Shown here: in pieces, positions 32,482 to 41,092 of the stretch
How positions within the stretch are numbered: position 1 is the first letter of the stretch
Layout: the number at the start of each line of letters is the position of its first letter
Assembly (NCBI RefSeq): GCF_000620765.1
Contig: NZ_JIAK01000019.1
Span: 1-64,000, forward strand
Direction: 5' to 3'
Length of the DNA: 64,000 nt
Source of the DNA: Desulfovermiculus halophilus DSM 18834
GTDB lineage: Bacteria > Desulfobacterota > Desulfovibrionia > Desulfovibrionales > Desulfothermaceae
The notes under the pieces: model-generated
What the model was told of the DNA's origin: nothing
Databases searched by the model: none
Seen by the model: the letters and a program-made list of their open reading frames with translations, nothing else
Program-made: the position numbers and the translations under genes

Positions 32482-34446
32482 ATGGAAATTCCCATTCTTA
32501 AAGAAGTGGTCATTATCTTCGGCCTGTCCATCGGGGTGATCATTCTCTGTCATCGGCTGCGTATTCCGCCGATTATCGGTTTTCTGCTCACCGGCCTTCT
32601 GGCCGGGCCGCATGGTCTGGGTTTGGTCCAGGCCACCCACGAGGTGGAGATGGTGGCCGAGATCGGGGTTATTCTCCTTTTGTTTGTCATCGGTCTGGAG
32701 ATGTCCTTTGACGAGCTGTTGCGCCTGCGCAAGCCGGTTTTTTTAGGCGGCGGGGCCCAGGTCCTGCTGACCATCATTATTTTCGATGCCTTGGCATTGT
32801 TTTGGGGTGCATCTCCGGCGCAGGCAGTATTTTTCGGATTTTTGGCCGCCCTGTCCAGCACGGCCATAGTCCTTAAGATGCTCAATGAGCGGGCTGAGCT
32901 CAATGCCCCGCACGGACGGGTCAGCCTGGGCATACTCATATTTCAGGACATTATTGTGGTCCCTATGATGCTCCTGGTCCCTTTGCTGGCCGGTCAAGCC
33001 GGAAATTTGAGCCAGACGCTGCTTATTTTGGCCGGGAAGGCCCTGCTTATTGCCGGCTCCTTGTACATACTGGCCAAAAAGGTTCTGCCCTGGGTCCTGT
33101 ACTGCGTGGTTCGGACCAAGAGCAGAGAACTGTTTTTGATGACCACTCTGGGGTTGTGCTTTTCCATCGCCCTTTTGACCTCCAAGTTCGGCCTGTCTCT
33201 CTCCTTGGGGGCATTTCTGGCCGGTCTGCTCATTTCCGAATCAGAATACAGCTTGAATGCCCTGGAGGGCATTCTTCCTTTCCGGGACGTGTTCACCAGT
33301 CTGTTCTTCATCTCCATAGGCATGCTTTTAAATGTCGGCTTCTTCCTGGACCATATTCTCATCGTGGCCGCGATTTCAGGACTGGTTATCCTGGTCAAAA
33401 GTGTGATTGCGACCGGGGCCGGACTGGTTATCGGTTACCCCCTGCGGGTTGCCGCCCAGAGCGGCCTGGGGCTGGGACAGGTCGGTGAATTTTCTTTTGT
33501 CCTGGCCGGTGTGGGCTTGAGCGCTGGGCTTATTGCCGGAGAGGAGTACCAGCTCTTTCTGGCCGCCTCGATTCTGACCATGGCCCTGACCCCGCTCCTT
33601 ATCGCCTTTGCTCCCAGGGTTGCCGCCCTTCTCCCCTGGGGCGCGGGGCCACTTTTGCCCGACGGCCAGAGAGAACCGGGCGAGTTGGAAGATCATTTGA
33701 TTATTGTCGGTTTCGGAATCGGGGGCCGGCATCTGGCTCGTGCGGCGAAGATGGCCAATGTGCGCTATGTGGTTGTGGAGATGAATCCGGATACCGTGCG
33801 CCAGGAAAAGGCCAAGGGGGAACCCATATTCTACGGGGATGCGGCCCACAACGCCGTCCTGGAGCATGCCGGAGTGCGCAAGGCCCGGATCCTGGCCCTG
33901 GTCATCGCCGATCCGGCCGCCATCCGGCACATCACTGACACGGCACACAGGGTCAATCCCGGGCTGCACATTGTCGCCAGAACCCGTTTTGTGAGCGAGA
34001 TTGAGCCCTTGCGCGAGCTGGGAGCCAGAGAGGTCATCCCAGAAGAGTTCGAGACCTCGGTGGAGATCTTCAACCGGGTTTTAAGCGCCTACCTGGTTCC
34101 CCGCCGGGATATCGAACGGTTCACAGCCGAGGTCCGGGCCGAGGGATACGGCCTGTTGCGCCGGGTTGAGAGTCAGTGGGATCCTAGTTGTGATATGAGC
34201 GGGGTGTGCTCCGGGTTCGATGTGGTGGCCATGAAGCTGGATCCCGGATCCTTCCTGGACGGAAAGAGCCTGGAACAAGCAGAGCTGCGCAAGGTGCACG
34301 GGCTCAACGTCGTCGCCGTCCAGCGGCACGGACAGATGATCGCCAATCCGGAGGCAGGATTTCAGCTTCAGGCCGAGGATGTGGTGTATATGTTTGCCGA
34401 GCAGGTCCAGGTGGTGAATAAATGGCACCTTTTTTCTGGGACATAA
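32482..34446 (+). CDS. Kef-type monovalent cation:proton antiporter (CPA2) with TrkA domains
   Basis: 654 residues. N-terminal CPA2 exchanger of about 12 helices (PPIIGFLLTGLLAGPHGLG, LFVIGLEMSFDEL, FLAALSSTAIVLKML), then an NAD-binding TrkA-N domain from about residue 403 (DHLIIVGFGIGGRHLA), then a TrkA-C domain ending with DVVYMFAEQVQV. It should export K+ or Na+ in exchange for H+ under nucleotide control, which suits a salt-exposed cell. Divergent from the DUF1538/PII pair. Confidence 0.92.
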   Translation: MEIPILKEVVIIFGLSIGVIILCHRLRIPPIIGFLLTGLLAGPHGLGLVQATHEVEMVAEIGVILLLFVIGLEMSFDELLRLRKPVFLGGGAQVLLTIIIFDALALFWGASPAQAVFFGFLAALSSTAIVLKMLNERAELNAPHGRVSLGILIFQDIIVVPMMLLVPLLAGQAGNLSQTLLILAGKALLIAGSLYILAKKVLPWVLYCVVRTKSRELFLMTTLGLCFSIALLTSKFGLSLSLGAFLAGLLISESEYSLNALEGILPFRDVFTSLFFISIGMLLNVGFFLDHILIVAAISGLVILVKSVIATGAGLVIGYPLRVAAQSGLGLGQVGEFSFVLAGVGLSAGLIAGEEYQLFLAASILTMALTPLLIAFAPRVAALLPWGAGPLLPDGQREPGELEDHLIIVGFGIGGRHLARAAKMANVRYVVVEMNPDTVRQEKAKGEPIFYGDAAHNAVLEHAGVRKARILALVIADPAAIRHITDTAHRVNPGLHIVARTRFVSEIEPLRELGAREVIPEEFETSVEIFNRVLSAYLVPRRDIERFTAEVRAEGYGLLRRVESQWDPSCDMSGVCSGFDVVAMKLDPGSFLDGKSLEQAELRKVHGLNVVAVQRHGQMIANPEAGFQLQAEDVVYMFAEQVQVVNKWHLFSGT

Positions 34447-34559
34447 TATTTTGAGCTGAGGTTTTGATCCAGATCAAGGCATGGGTTGTATTTTGGGCTA
34501 TATTCGTACTCAAGCGAAGCGATGAGTTTGATGCAGAAATCCCATAAAGGAGCCTGAAT

Positions 34560-35285
34560 ATGACCACGCGGCAGATTATAGAAATCGATGAAGAGTTATG
34601 CGACGGATGCGGGCAGTGCGTTCCGGCCTGTGAAGAGGGAGCGATTCAGATAATTGACGGGAAGGCCCGTCTGGTTGGGGAAAAGTACTGCGATGGTCTG
34701 GGCAACTGCCTCGGGGAATGCCCTACCGGTGCCTTGCGGGTCGTGGAGCGCGAGGCGGAGCCCTTTGACGAACAAGCGGTTCAGGAGCTTTTAAACGGAA
34801 AGCAGGCAGCGGACACAACGATCACCGGATGCCCTTCGGCCGGACTAAAGCAATTTTCCCCCTGCCAGAGGGCCAATATCCCCAAGGAGCAGTCCGGTTC
34901 GGCCCTGTCCCACTGGCCGGTGCAGATCAGGCTGGTGCCGCCACACGCCCCGTTCCTGGAAGGAGCAGATCTCTTAATCACTGCGGACTGTGCGCCGGTG
35001 GCCAATGCAGAATATCATTCCCGGTTTTTGCCCGGAAAGGTGGCCCTCATGGGCTGTCCGAAGTTTGATGATGCCCAGGCCTATGTGGACAAGTTCGTGG
35101 AGATATTCGATCGGGGAGATATAAACAGCGTCACGGTCCTGTCTATGGAGGTTCCTTGCTGTTCCGGGCTGTTGGGCATGGTCAAGAAGGCCAAAGAGCT
35201 TTCCGGAAGCCGGGTGCCTATTCGGCATGTGATTGTGGGCACCAAGGGGGACGTCATACAAGAGGTGGATCTTACTGAGGAGTAG
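34560..35285 (+). CDS. 4Fe-4S ferredoxin-domain protein, 241 residues
   Basis: AAAGGAGCC precedes the ATG. The N-terminal 70 residues are a bacterial-type ferredoxin (CDGCGQCVPACEEGA, then CDGLGNCLGECPTGA). The remaining 170 residues have conserved-looking Cys (TGCPS, MGCPKFDD, VPCCSGL) and LVPPHAPFLEGADLLITADC; this combination is common in sulfate reducers and clostridia and is usually annotated only as ferredoxin. No signal peptide. Probably a soluble redox partner; its partners are unknown. Confidence 0.85.
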   Translation: MTTRQIIEIDEELCDGCGQCVPACEEGAIQIIDGKARLVGEKYCDGLGNCLGECPTGALRVVEREAEPFDEQAVQELLNGKQAADTTITGCPSAGLKQFSPCQRANIPKEQSGSALSHWPVQIRLVPPHAPFLEGADLLITADCAPVANAEYHSRFLPGKVALMGCPKFDDAQAYVDKFVEIFDRGDINSVTVLSMEVPCCSGLLGMVKKAKELSGSRVPIRHVIVGTKGDVIQEVDLTEE

Positions 35286-35400
35286 AAATCCGGCAGGCTC
35301 ACAAGAAGCAACGGACCGGGTTTTCTGCAGACAGCAGGCACAGTGAAAAGAGCTTTATCTTCTGGAGCCGGGTCTGGAAGAGATGACCGTAAAGCACACA

Positions 35401-35432
35401 AAAAAAGGGATCTGAAAAAGATCCCTTTTTTT
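35401..35432. terminator. Bidirectional intrinsic terminator
   Basis: Stem AAAAAAGGGATC / GATCCCTTTTTTT with loop TGAAAAA; T-runs on both strands. It serves the ferredoxin-domain gene (plus) and the 61-residue gene (minus). Confidence 0.9.
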
Positions 35433-35459
35433 GTGCCGTTCATGTTCTCTGATGGTGAG

Positions 35460-35645
35460 TCAAATCTTGCGGACGCGAAAGGAGGCCGGCCGAGCACCTT
35501 TGTAGGATATGCTGTTCGGGTTCTGCATCAAATTGCGTGCACGCTGAGACAAGAACTCTTTCATGTCCTTTTCGCCTTTGCAGTAAGGCTCGGAATAAAT
35601 AACGTTGCTGTTTTGATCCATGAGATCCAAGACATAACCCTTCAT
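35460..35645 (-). CDS. Hypothetical protein, 61 residues
   Basis: AAGGGAGG precedes the ATG at 35645, and a terminator lies 28 bases beyond the stop, so this small frame is probably a real gene. The protein is hydrophilic, basic in its second half, with one Cys (SEPYCKGEKDMKEFL). I do not recognise a family. Its upstream region is very AT-rich. Confidence 0.6.
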   Translation of the reverse strand: MKGYVLDLMDQNSNVIYSEPYCKGEKDMKEFLSQRARNLMQNPNSISYKGARPASFRVRKI

Positions 35646-36081
35646 AAAAATCCTCCCTTTGTAATGAGTATTGAATGGATGATTTGCTGCTTTGAATTTA
35701 AGACGTATTGGAAAATAATGAAAGCTTTAAATATTTATAAAAAAATATTTTTCTTCGTTTTTGCTTTGCATAGAAAAAGAGACAGCCAATCGCAAAAGGC
35801 AATAAAAGAATATTCGTTGAGTAACAAAAAGTCAAGACTCTTCTGTTAAAAAATATATTGCTTTATCAACAAATGTGGAACAGTATTATAATTTTATTGA
35901 CAGATTATTTTTATACTCATCTATAAAAAAGTAGTAGAAAATAGATGTATGCATTTTTATTTTTATTTAACGTAATATAAGAGAGGGCTATTTTGCTCTT
36001 ATACTTATGCAATTTTGTGGTAATTTTGGATTGTTGAGCAGGATGTATCATCCAATGAGGGCAGGTCTAATGCAGAAAAAG
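35646..36081. other. AT-rich non-coding stretch
   Basis: 436 bp far richer in A+T than the rest of the window, with no gene. An inverted repeat ATAAGAG-N12-CTCTTAT lies at 35977-36002. TTGACA occurs at about 35898 on the plus strand with TATAAA 19 bases further on. It may hold the promoter of the 61-residue gene, or be imported DNA. Confidence 0.55.
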
Positions 36082-36597
36082 CTATGGAATGCGAGTTTGG
36101 GAAGGATGTTGCGGTGATATCCATTGCAAATGCATTCCTGGCTGAATTTTGTCAGCCAGTGCAGAGTCGGAGCGCATTTCAAGGACATGTCTGCAATGTA
36201 CAGGGCTGGTTCTGGCCGGCACGCTGTTCTGCCCAGTCCCGGGGTGATGGGGGAGACTGCGCTGTACATCAATAACTTTCAGGTTTTGGTCCAGGAAGAG
36301 GATATCCAGATCAAAGTGGGTATTTCGCATCCAGAATACTCTGGATCCTGAGCTGGGGTAGGCAAAAAACATTCCCTGATCAGGGGCGAAGTGTCCCGGC
36401 TGGACATCAGACAACCCTTGGATATGTTCAGAGCGGGTATGGGCTATGAAAACCTGTATTCGGTCTCCGTCCGGAAGGGCCAGCACGCCTTGCTCCAAAC
36501 GGGGGAGTTGTCCCCTGGGGGACGGTTCGATTCCCAGGCAGCTGCTTAATAGGCAGGCCCAGAAAACTACTCTCAAGGCTACGACAAGAGGGCGCAT
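36082..36597 (-). CDS. DUF192 lipoprotein
   Basis: About 171 residues; start 36597 (or 36603). N-terminal hydrophobic stretch ending LLSSC, a lipobox, so the protein should be lipid-anchored outside the cytoplasm. DUF192 core: IQVFIAHTRSEHIQGLSD, GMFFAYPSSGSRVFWMRNTHFDLDILFLDQNLKVIDV, then CRHVLEM and IQPGMHL. The function of DUF192 is unknown. Divergent from the EamA-type gene. Confidence 0.85.
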   Translation of the reverse strand: MRPLVVALRVVFWACLLSSCLGIEPSPRGQLPRLEQGVLALPDGDRIQVFIAHTRSEHIQGLSDVQPGHFAPDQGMFFAYPSSGSRVFWMRNTHFDLDILFLDQNLKVIDVQRSLPHHPGTGQNSVPARTSPVHCRHVLEMRSDSALADKIQPGMHLQWISPQHPSQTRIP

Positions 36598-36799
36598 ACA
36601 CATTCCGGTATGATACTGTTCCGGTCTGGATATGGCAACGCCGGTCCCTGGGGCGCAGTCGATTCGTGGTGCTGGGCAAATGCCCGCCCTTTGCTGCCTT
36701 GCTCCGTCCTTGACCGGGGAGCATCCTGCCCTGTACTCTGGCAGGCATGAAGAACAGTCTTGATCAAGGGCTGGACGCCGGGTGCGAGGCAGCAAGACG

Positions 36800-37702
36800 A
36801 TGACCCACAGGGCGTGGCATCTCGTGCAGTCTTCCAAGGTCCAGGGGGCAGGAATGGCCGTGCTGGCCGCATTCCTTTTTTCCTGCCTCAATGTGGTCAT
36901 CCGGTTTTCCGAGCCCTATCTAACCATCTGGCATATGCTGTTCGGCCGGAGCTTGTTCGGAGTCGTCTTCCTGGTCTGCATGGCCCGCACTCTGGGGGTC
37001 GGACTGGCAGGCCGCAGCAGGATCATTCTGGCGGTTTTGGGATGTACCGGCAGTGCCGGAGTCTTGCTGCTCACAGTGGCTCTGTTGCGCATCCCTCTCT
37101 TTCAGGCCTTGATATTGTTTTACACCTATCCAGTGGTAGCCGCATTGATCTCGCCCTGGCTGACTCCGGATACCAACAGCCTGCGGGACTGGATGTGCAT
37201 TGCCCTGGCCTTTGTCGGAACCGGCCTGACCCTGTGGTCCGGCGGAATGAGCGGACTGGATCTGGAGATCGGACATGCTGCCGGGTTGGGGGCCTCGGCC
37301 TTTATGGGGCTGACCTTGACTCTGGTCCGCAGGGTGAGCACTGTGAACAGCCCGTTGACCCCGATTTTCTACATCAGCAGCATCGGCATGCTGGCCAGCA
37401 TTTTTCCCATGCTGCATCCAGATGTTGGATTTATGGTTCCGGCTCTGGGGTTCGTCTGGGTTGCTGCCATCGGGCTGTTTGCCGTTTTGGCGCATATTGC
37501 AACCAATAGGGCCTTGGCCTTTATCGCTTCGGCCAAGGTGGGGAGCATCAGCATGCTGGAGGTGGTCTTCGGGGCTGTATACGGATATGTGCTGTTTTCT
37601 GAAACCCTGGGATGGAGCACTGTGTCCGGCGGAGGATTGATTATTGCCGCCAGCATCGGGCTGGCTCAAAGCGAACCCAGCATTCCCGGGACAAAGAGGT
37701 GA
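36800..37702 (+). CDS. EamA/DMT-family transporter
   Basis: A 300-residue membrane protein with ten hydrophobic segments in two EamA repeats (AFLFSCLNVVIRFSEPY at the first helix; SISMLEVVFGAVYGYVLFSE near the end). The substrate is unknown. ATG 36800 has a weak ribosome site; a GTG at 36782 is possible. The next gene begins 11 bases after the stop, so they are probably co-transcribed. Confidence 0.85.
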   Translation: MTHRAWHLVQSSKVQGAGMAVLAAFLFSCLNVVIRFSEPYLTIWHMLFGRSLFGVVFLVCMARTLGVGLAGRSRIILAVLGCTGSAGVLLLTVALLRIPLFQALILFYTYPVVAALISPWLTPDTNSLRDWMCIALAFVGTGLTLWSGGMSGLDLEIGHAAGLGASAFMGLTLTLVRRVSTVNSPLTPIFYISSIGMLASIFPMLHPDVGFMVPALGFVWVAAIGLFAVLAHIATNRALAFIASAKVGSISMLEVVFGAVYGYVLFSETLGWSTVSGGGLIIAASIGLAQSEPSIPGTKR

Positions 37703-37713
37703 GCAGGCAGGCT

Positions 37714-38562
37714 ATGGATACCAAGCTGAATTCAGCCCCCCGAGTTGACGAGCTGCGTTTGCAACGGATCAAAAAGCATGCGGTGCAAAACGGCAGCTGG
37801 GAAGGGATGTGTTTTGCCCTGAACACTATTGTGCAGGAAGAAGGACAAGAGCCCTACGCCCCCTTGGTGGCTGTCTGGGCGGATGTCGAGAGCGGAATGA
37901 TCCTGGATCATGCAACGGACCGTCCGGAGAATGGACCGGGTATCCTGCAGACCTCATTGATTCGAGCCATGGAAGACTCTGGAACAATCCCCGAATATGT
38001 AGGGGTGCATACATCCGTCGCGAGCCGGATCGTACAGCCGGTGGCCAGTCAGCTGGACATTGCGGTCAGCATCATGGATGAACTGCCTGCTGTTGAAGCA
38101 GCGGTCCACTGGCTGCAGACATGCACGGCCCCGGCCGTCGACAATCGCAGTGCGGATGACACCGATGGAGAGAAAAAGGATCTGCTGCTCCAGGTGGAAA
38201 ACGCGAATTACGAGCTCCTGGCTCTGTTCGAGAGCTGGCTTAGTGCACAGGGGCTGCAGCAGTCCACCCGGGTGCGACACCTGAAGACCGTGGATCTGTT
38301 TCTCAACTCCTATCTTATGGACATCGGCCCCATGGCCCCGGATGAAGGCATATTCAAGCTGGATCAATTCTTCGGGCGCTGGCTGCCCAAGGCTGTGCCA
38401 TGGCTTTCCGAGTCTGCTGTCCAGGGTATGGTGCCGGGTCTGAAAAAGTTCGCCGTGTGTCTGCACCAGCAAGGGCTTTTGGCTCAGGAGGATCTGCAGG
38501 ATTTCCTGGCCATGATCAAGGCCAGGCGCAAATCCTGGGAACAGGCAGGAAACGGGGATTGA
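37714..38562 (+). CDS. Hypothetical protein, 282 residues
   Basis: Soluble protein without signal peptide or membrane helix. The N-terminal half (WEGMCFALNTIVQEEGQEPYAPLVAVWADVESGMILD) has the look of a small alpha/beta domain, and the C-terminal half is helical with a possible DNA- or protein-binding character (RVRHLKTVDLFLNSYL, FFGRWLPKAVPWLSES). I cannot place it in a named family with confidence. It follows the EamA gene closely. Confidence 0.65.
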   Translation: MDTKLNSAPRVDELRLQRIKKHAVQNGSWEGMCFALNTIVQEEGQEPYAPLVAVWADVESGMILDHATDRPENGPGILQTSLIRAMEDSGTIPEYVGVHTSVASRIVQPVASQLDIAVSIMDELPAVEAAVHWLQTCTAPAVDNRSADDTDGEKKDLLLQVENANYELLALFESWLSAQGLQQSTRVRHLKTVDLFLNSYLMDIGPMAPDEGIFKLDQFFGRWLPKAVPWLSESAVQGMVPGLKKFAVCLHQQGLLAQEDLQDFLAMIKARRKSWEQAGNGD

Positions 38563-38717
38563 GCGGATGGAAACAGGGTTCTCCGCCGTCGACAGGCAGC
38601 CGCTTTTAGCCGGACTCTCTGCGGCCCAATTGCGGATGGGTGTTGACTGGCGGTAAAGAGTACTTATTGTATTGTGTTCACGGGCAAGGACCCAAACTCA
38701 AAAGACAAGGAGAGTGT

Positions 38718-39152
38718 ATGTCAGCGGCCAAAAGCGGAGACCTGGTCAAGGTGCATTACCGGGGTACGCTCCAGGACGGGACGGTTTTCGATTCCTCTTA
38801 TGAGGGAGAGCCTTTGGAATTCACCCTGGGACAAGGCCAGATCATCCCCGGCTTTGAAGAAGCGGTGGAAGGCATGGCCCCGGGAGAGAACAAAACCGTG
38901 CAGGTGGAAAAGGCTCAAGGCTACGGGGATTATGATGAGAGCAAACTGATCAATGTCGAGCGTTCCAATCTGCCGGACAACATCAATCCGGAAGAGGGAA
39001 TGGTCCTGCAGGTCAACTCGCAGGACAACGACGTGTTTTATGTCACTGTCAACGAGGTCAAGGACGAAGAGGTTGTCCTGGACGGGAACCATCCCCTGGC
39101 TGGGAAGGACTTGACCTTTGAGATAGAGCTTGTCGATGTGCAGGCAGCGTAG
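38718..39152 (+). CDS. FKBP-type peptidyl-prolyl isomerase, SlyD-like
   Basis: 144 residues; AAGGAGAG precedes the ATG at 38718. FKBP core VKVHYRGTLQDGTVFDSSY and IIPGFEEAVEGMAPGE with an inserted IF (chaperone) domain from about residue 70 to 125, as in SlyD. It lacks the His/Cys-rich metal-binding tail of E. coli SlyD (ends VDVQAA). A cytoplasmic folding helper. A strong terminator follows. Confidence 0.92.
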   Translation: MSAAKSGDLVKVHYRGTLQDGTVFDSSYEGEPLEFTLGQGQIIPGFEEAVEGMAPGENKTVQVEKAQGYGDYDESKLINVERSNLPDNINPEEGMVLQVNSQDNDVFYVTVNEVKDEEVVLDGNHPLAGKDLTFEIELVDVQAA

Positions 39153-39159
39153 GCTATTG

Positions 39160-39192
39160 CGGCCTGACGGGTAACCGTCAGGCCGTTTTTTT
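39160..39192 (+). terminator. Intrinsic terminator of the FKBP gene
   Basis: Perfect 11-bp stem CGGCCTGACGG / CCGTCAGGCCG, GTAA loop and seven T. It abuts the left end of the inverted-repeat element at 39194. Confidence 0.95.
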
Positions 39193-39193
39193 A

Positions 39194-39476
39194 TGGTTCT
39201 TCGACGTAGCCTATGGATTTTTGAGTTTGCCATCTCTTCTGTGTGCCCACTTTCGGCCCGGTATTTTCTAAGCCCCGCCAAAGGGGGATCCCTGCCCCCT
39301 CCCGGCTACTCACGTGCAGGTCACTGCTTTCTGTTTGACTAAGCGTATCATACACGTGAGTGCCGGGTTTCCCCCTTTTGGCGGGACCAAGAAAATGTGC
39401 GGGCCTGCCGTTTAAGGCACACAGAAGAGACGGCAAACTCTTGTGCATGCAATTCCACTTACTGTGTCGAAGAGCC
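39194..39476. repeat. 283-bp MITE-like element with long inverted repeats
   Basis: The two halves are imperfect inverted copies over about 130 bp. Left: TGGTTCTTCGAC, GAGTTTGCCATCTCTTCTGT, CCCCGCCAAAGGGGGA, CTCACGTG. Right, in reverse complement: AGGCTCTTCGAC, GAGTTTGCCGTCTCTTCTGT, CCCGCCAAAAGGGGGAAA, CTCACGTG. There is no gene inside. A shortened copy is at 27477-27556 and one end at 56055-56085. It ends 4 bases from the stop of the DUF4139 gene. Confidence 0.85.
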
Positions 39477-39480
39477 TTTT

Positions 39481-41031
39481 TTATCTGGGGCTGATCAGGT
39501 CCATGTCCGGGGGAGCGGTGACAGTGACCTGAAGAGGAACGGAGCGTTTCTCTCCGGCTTTTAGCTCCAGCTCCCAGATGATCCTGTTGTCCTGGGGGTG
39601 AAATTCATGGCCCGGGGAGGCCAGCTCGATGTCGATATCATCATGTCTGGACTGAGGCCTGGTCTCTTCCAGCCGGACCTGTACCGCCCGGTCTTTGCCG
39701 TTTTCCAGGTCAAATCGATAGCTCCAGCTCATTTTCTGCTTGTTTTTCAGAATTCCCTGTTCTCCCTCCTTTTTGGCTTCCAGGATCCTGGTTCCTGTGA
39801 CCTGAGGATCCGGTCCGAAGGAAAGCTCCGCATCCTGACCGGTGAATGAAAATTCGCGCGTGCCAACTGTCCGCCCCTGAACCAGGTACATGGCCTTGCC
39901 AGCAGGTATGTGCTGGGCTTCTTCAGCCGAAACATCGGCCCGGAGATAGGCTCGGCTGTCCACAGCAGGGCGAAGAATGCGCTCGAACCGGGCGGACCAG
40001 ACGGCCCGGGTGATGGGGATCAGCTGCTCACGACCGGGATAGACGGTCTGACGGCCGACATCCCAGAGGTCATACGTTTCATATCCGGACTGTACCGCAT
40101 CGTTTCTGGATGCCGCGCCTGCGACGGCCGCGTCCATTGTTTGCATGCGGCCGGCCTTCTCGGCTAGGGGCCTGGGCTGAGGACGGGGCTGAATAATCCA
40201 GTCCCGGAGATCCGGCGGGGTCACCCGCTGCTGCATGCGACCGGTGCTGATCTGAAGCGGGGCATCGTTCCAGACCCGGCCGCTTTTTTGAACTATTTCC
40301 GCCTGCCAGCGGAAATGAACCTCGTTTTTGTCGGGCAGGGCTTCCAGGGTATACGCCGGGCGCCACCTGCTGTGCTTTGCATGATAGGAGATGGTGACCG
40401 GAAGCTCCTGTCCGGCGGCCAGATCCGGCGCGGCGAGCAGGACCCGGACCTCCAGCTGGGTGTCCGGATTATCCATACTTTGCTCCAACTCTTTCTGGAC
40501 CTCAGCAATATTGGCCTTCACTTCTTTGAGCTGAGCGGTTTTTGCGGATTTGTCCCGGTTCAGGGACGGCAGAACCTGCTCCAGACTGGCTGAGAGATTG
40601 TGCAGGTCTTCAAGCCGCGGTTCGGTTTCGGGAACAGTTCGGACTGCATTTTCCCACAGCTGTATACGGCTGGTGATACCGGTCAGGGCGGCGGAGATCC
40701 CGTCTCGGGTTGCGCTTAGCTCCCGGAGCTGTTTTTTGAGCTCGGCGATCCGTTTCGAATCATGGGCCCGGACCTGGGTGTGTCCGATGTTCTGGATGGA
40801 TGCCTCCGGGATCTTCAGGGGATGAATACGCAGCGAATCTGGGTCTGCCGAGGACGGAAGATGCAATACTGCCTCCCAAAGGTCAGCCCCGGCTTTGCTC
40901 ACAGATGCGGATTCGGTTTGGGTGATTTGGCATCCGTCGGGAAAGAGGATGACCTGGTCCACACCGGCCCGGACCGGCAAGGCATGGATACACACAACGA
41001 GTACAAGGGACAACAAGAATACTGTTCGCAT
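39481..41031 (-). CDS. DUF4139/DUF4140 exported protein
   Basis: 516 residues; start at 41031 with TGGAG upstream. Signal peptide about 1-22 (ending ALPVRAG). N-terminal DUF4140-like part (VDQVILFPDGCQITQTESASV), a central coiled coil (KRIAELKKQLRELSATRDGI; LEQVLPSLNRDKSAKTAQLKEVKA) and a C-terminal DUF4139 domain (QELPVTISYHAKHSRWRPAYTLE ... SRDLENGK-like end). Members are called mucoidy-inhibitor (MuiA-type) proteins; their biochemical role is unknown. Confidence 0.85.
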   Translation of the reverse strand: MRTVFLLSLVLVVCIHALPVRAGVDQVILFPDGCQITQTESASVSKAGADLWEAVLHLPSSADPDSLRIHPLKIPEASIQNIGHTQVRAHDSKRIAELKKQLRELSATRDGISAALTGITSRIQLWENAVRTVPETEPRLEDLHNLSASLEQVLPSLNRDKSAKTAQLKEVKANIAEVQKELEQSMDNPDTQLEVRVLLAAPDLAAGQELPVTISYHAKHSRWRPAYTLEALPDKNEVHFRWQAEIVQKSGRVWNDAPLQISTGRMQQRVTPPDLRDWIIQPRPQPRPLAEKAGRMQTMDAAVAGAASRNDAVQSGYETYDLWDVGRQTVYPGREQLIPITRAVWSARFERILRPAVDSRAYLRADVSAEEAQHIPAGKAMYLVQGRTVGTREFSFTGQDAELSFGPDPQVTGTRILEAKKEGEQGILKNKQKMSWSYRFDLENGKDRAVQVRLEETRPQSRHDDIDIELASPGHEFHPQDNRIIWELELKAGEKRSVPLQVTVTAPPDMDLISPR

Positions 41032-41092
41032 GGGCGGTTTCTCCAGTAAGGATATTGGGGGCGTTCGAAGCTGGGGCGCAGTGCTCCCGGCC

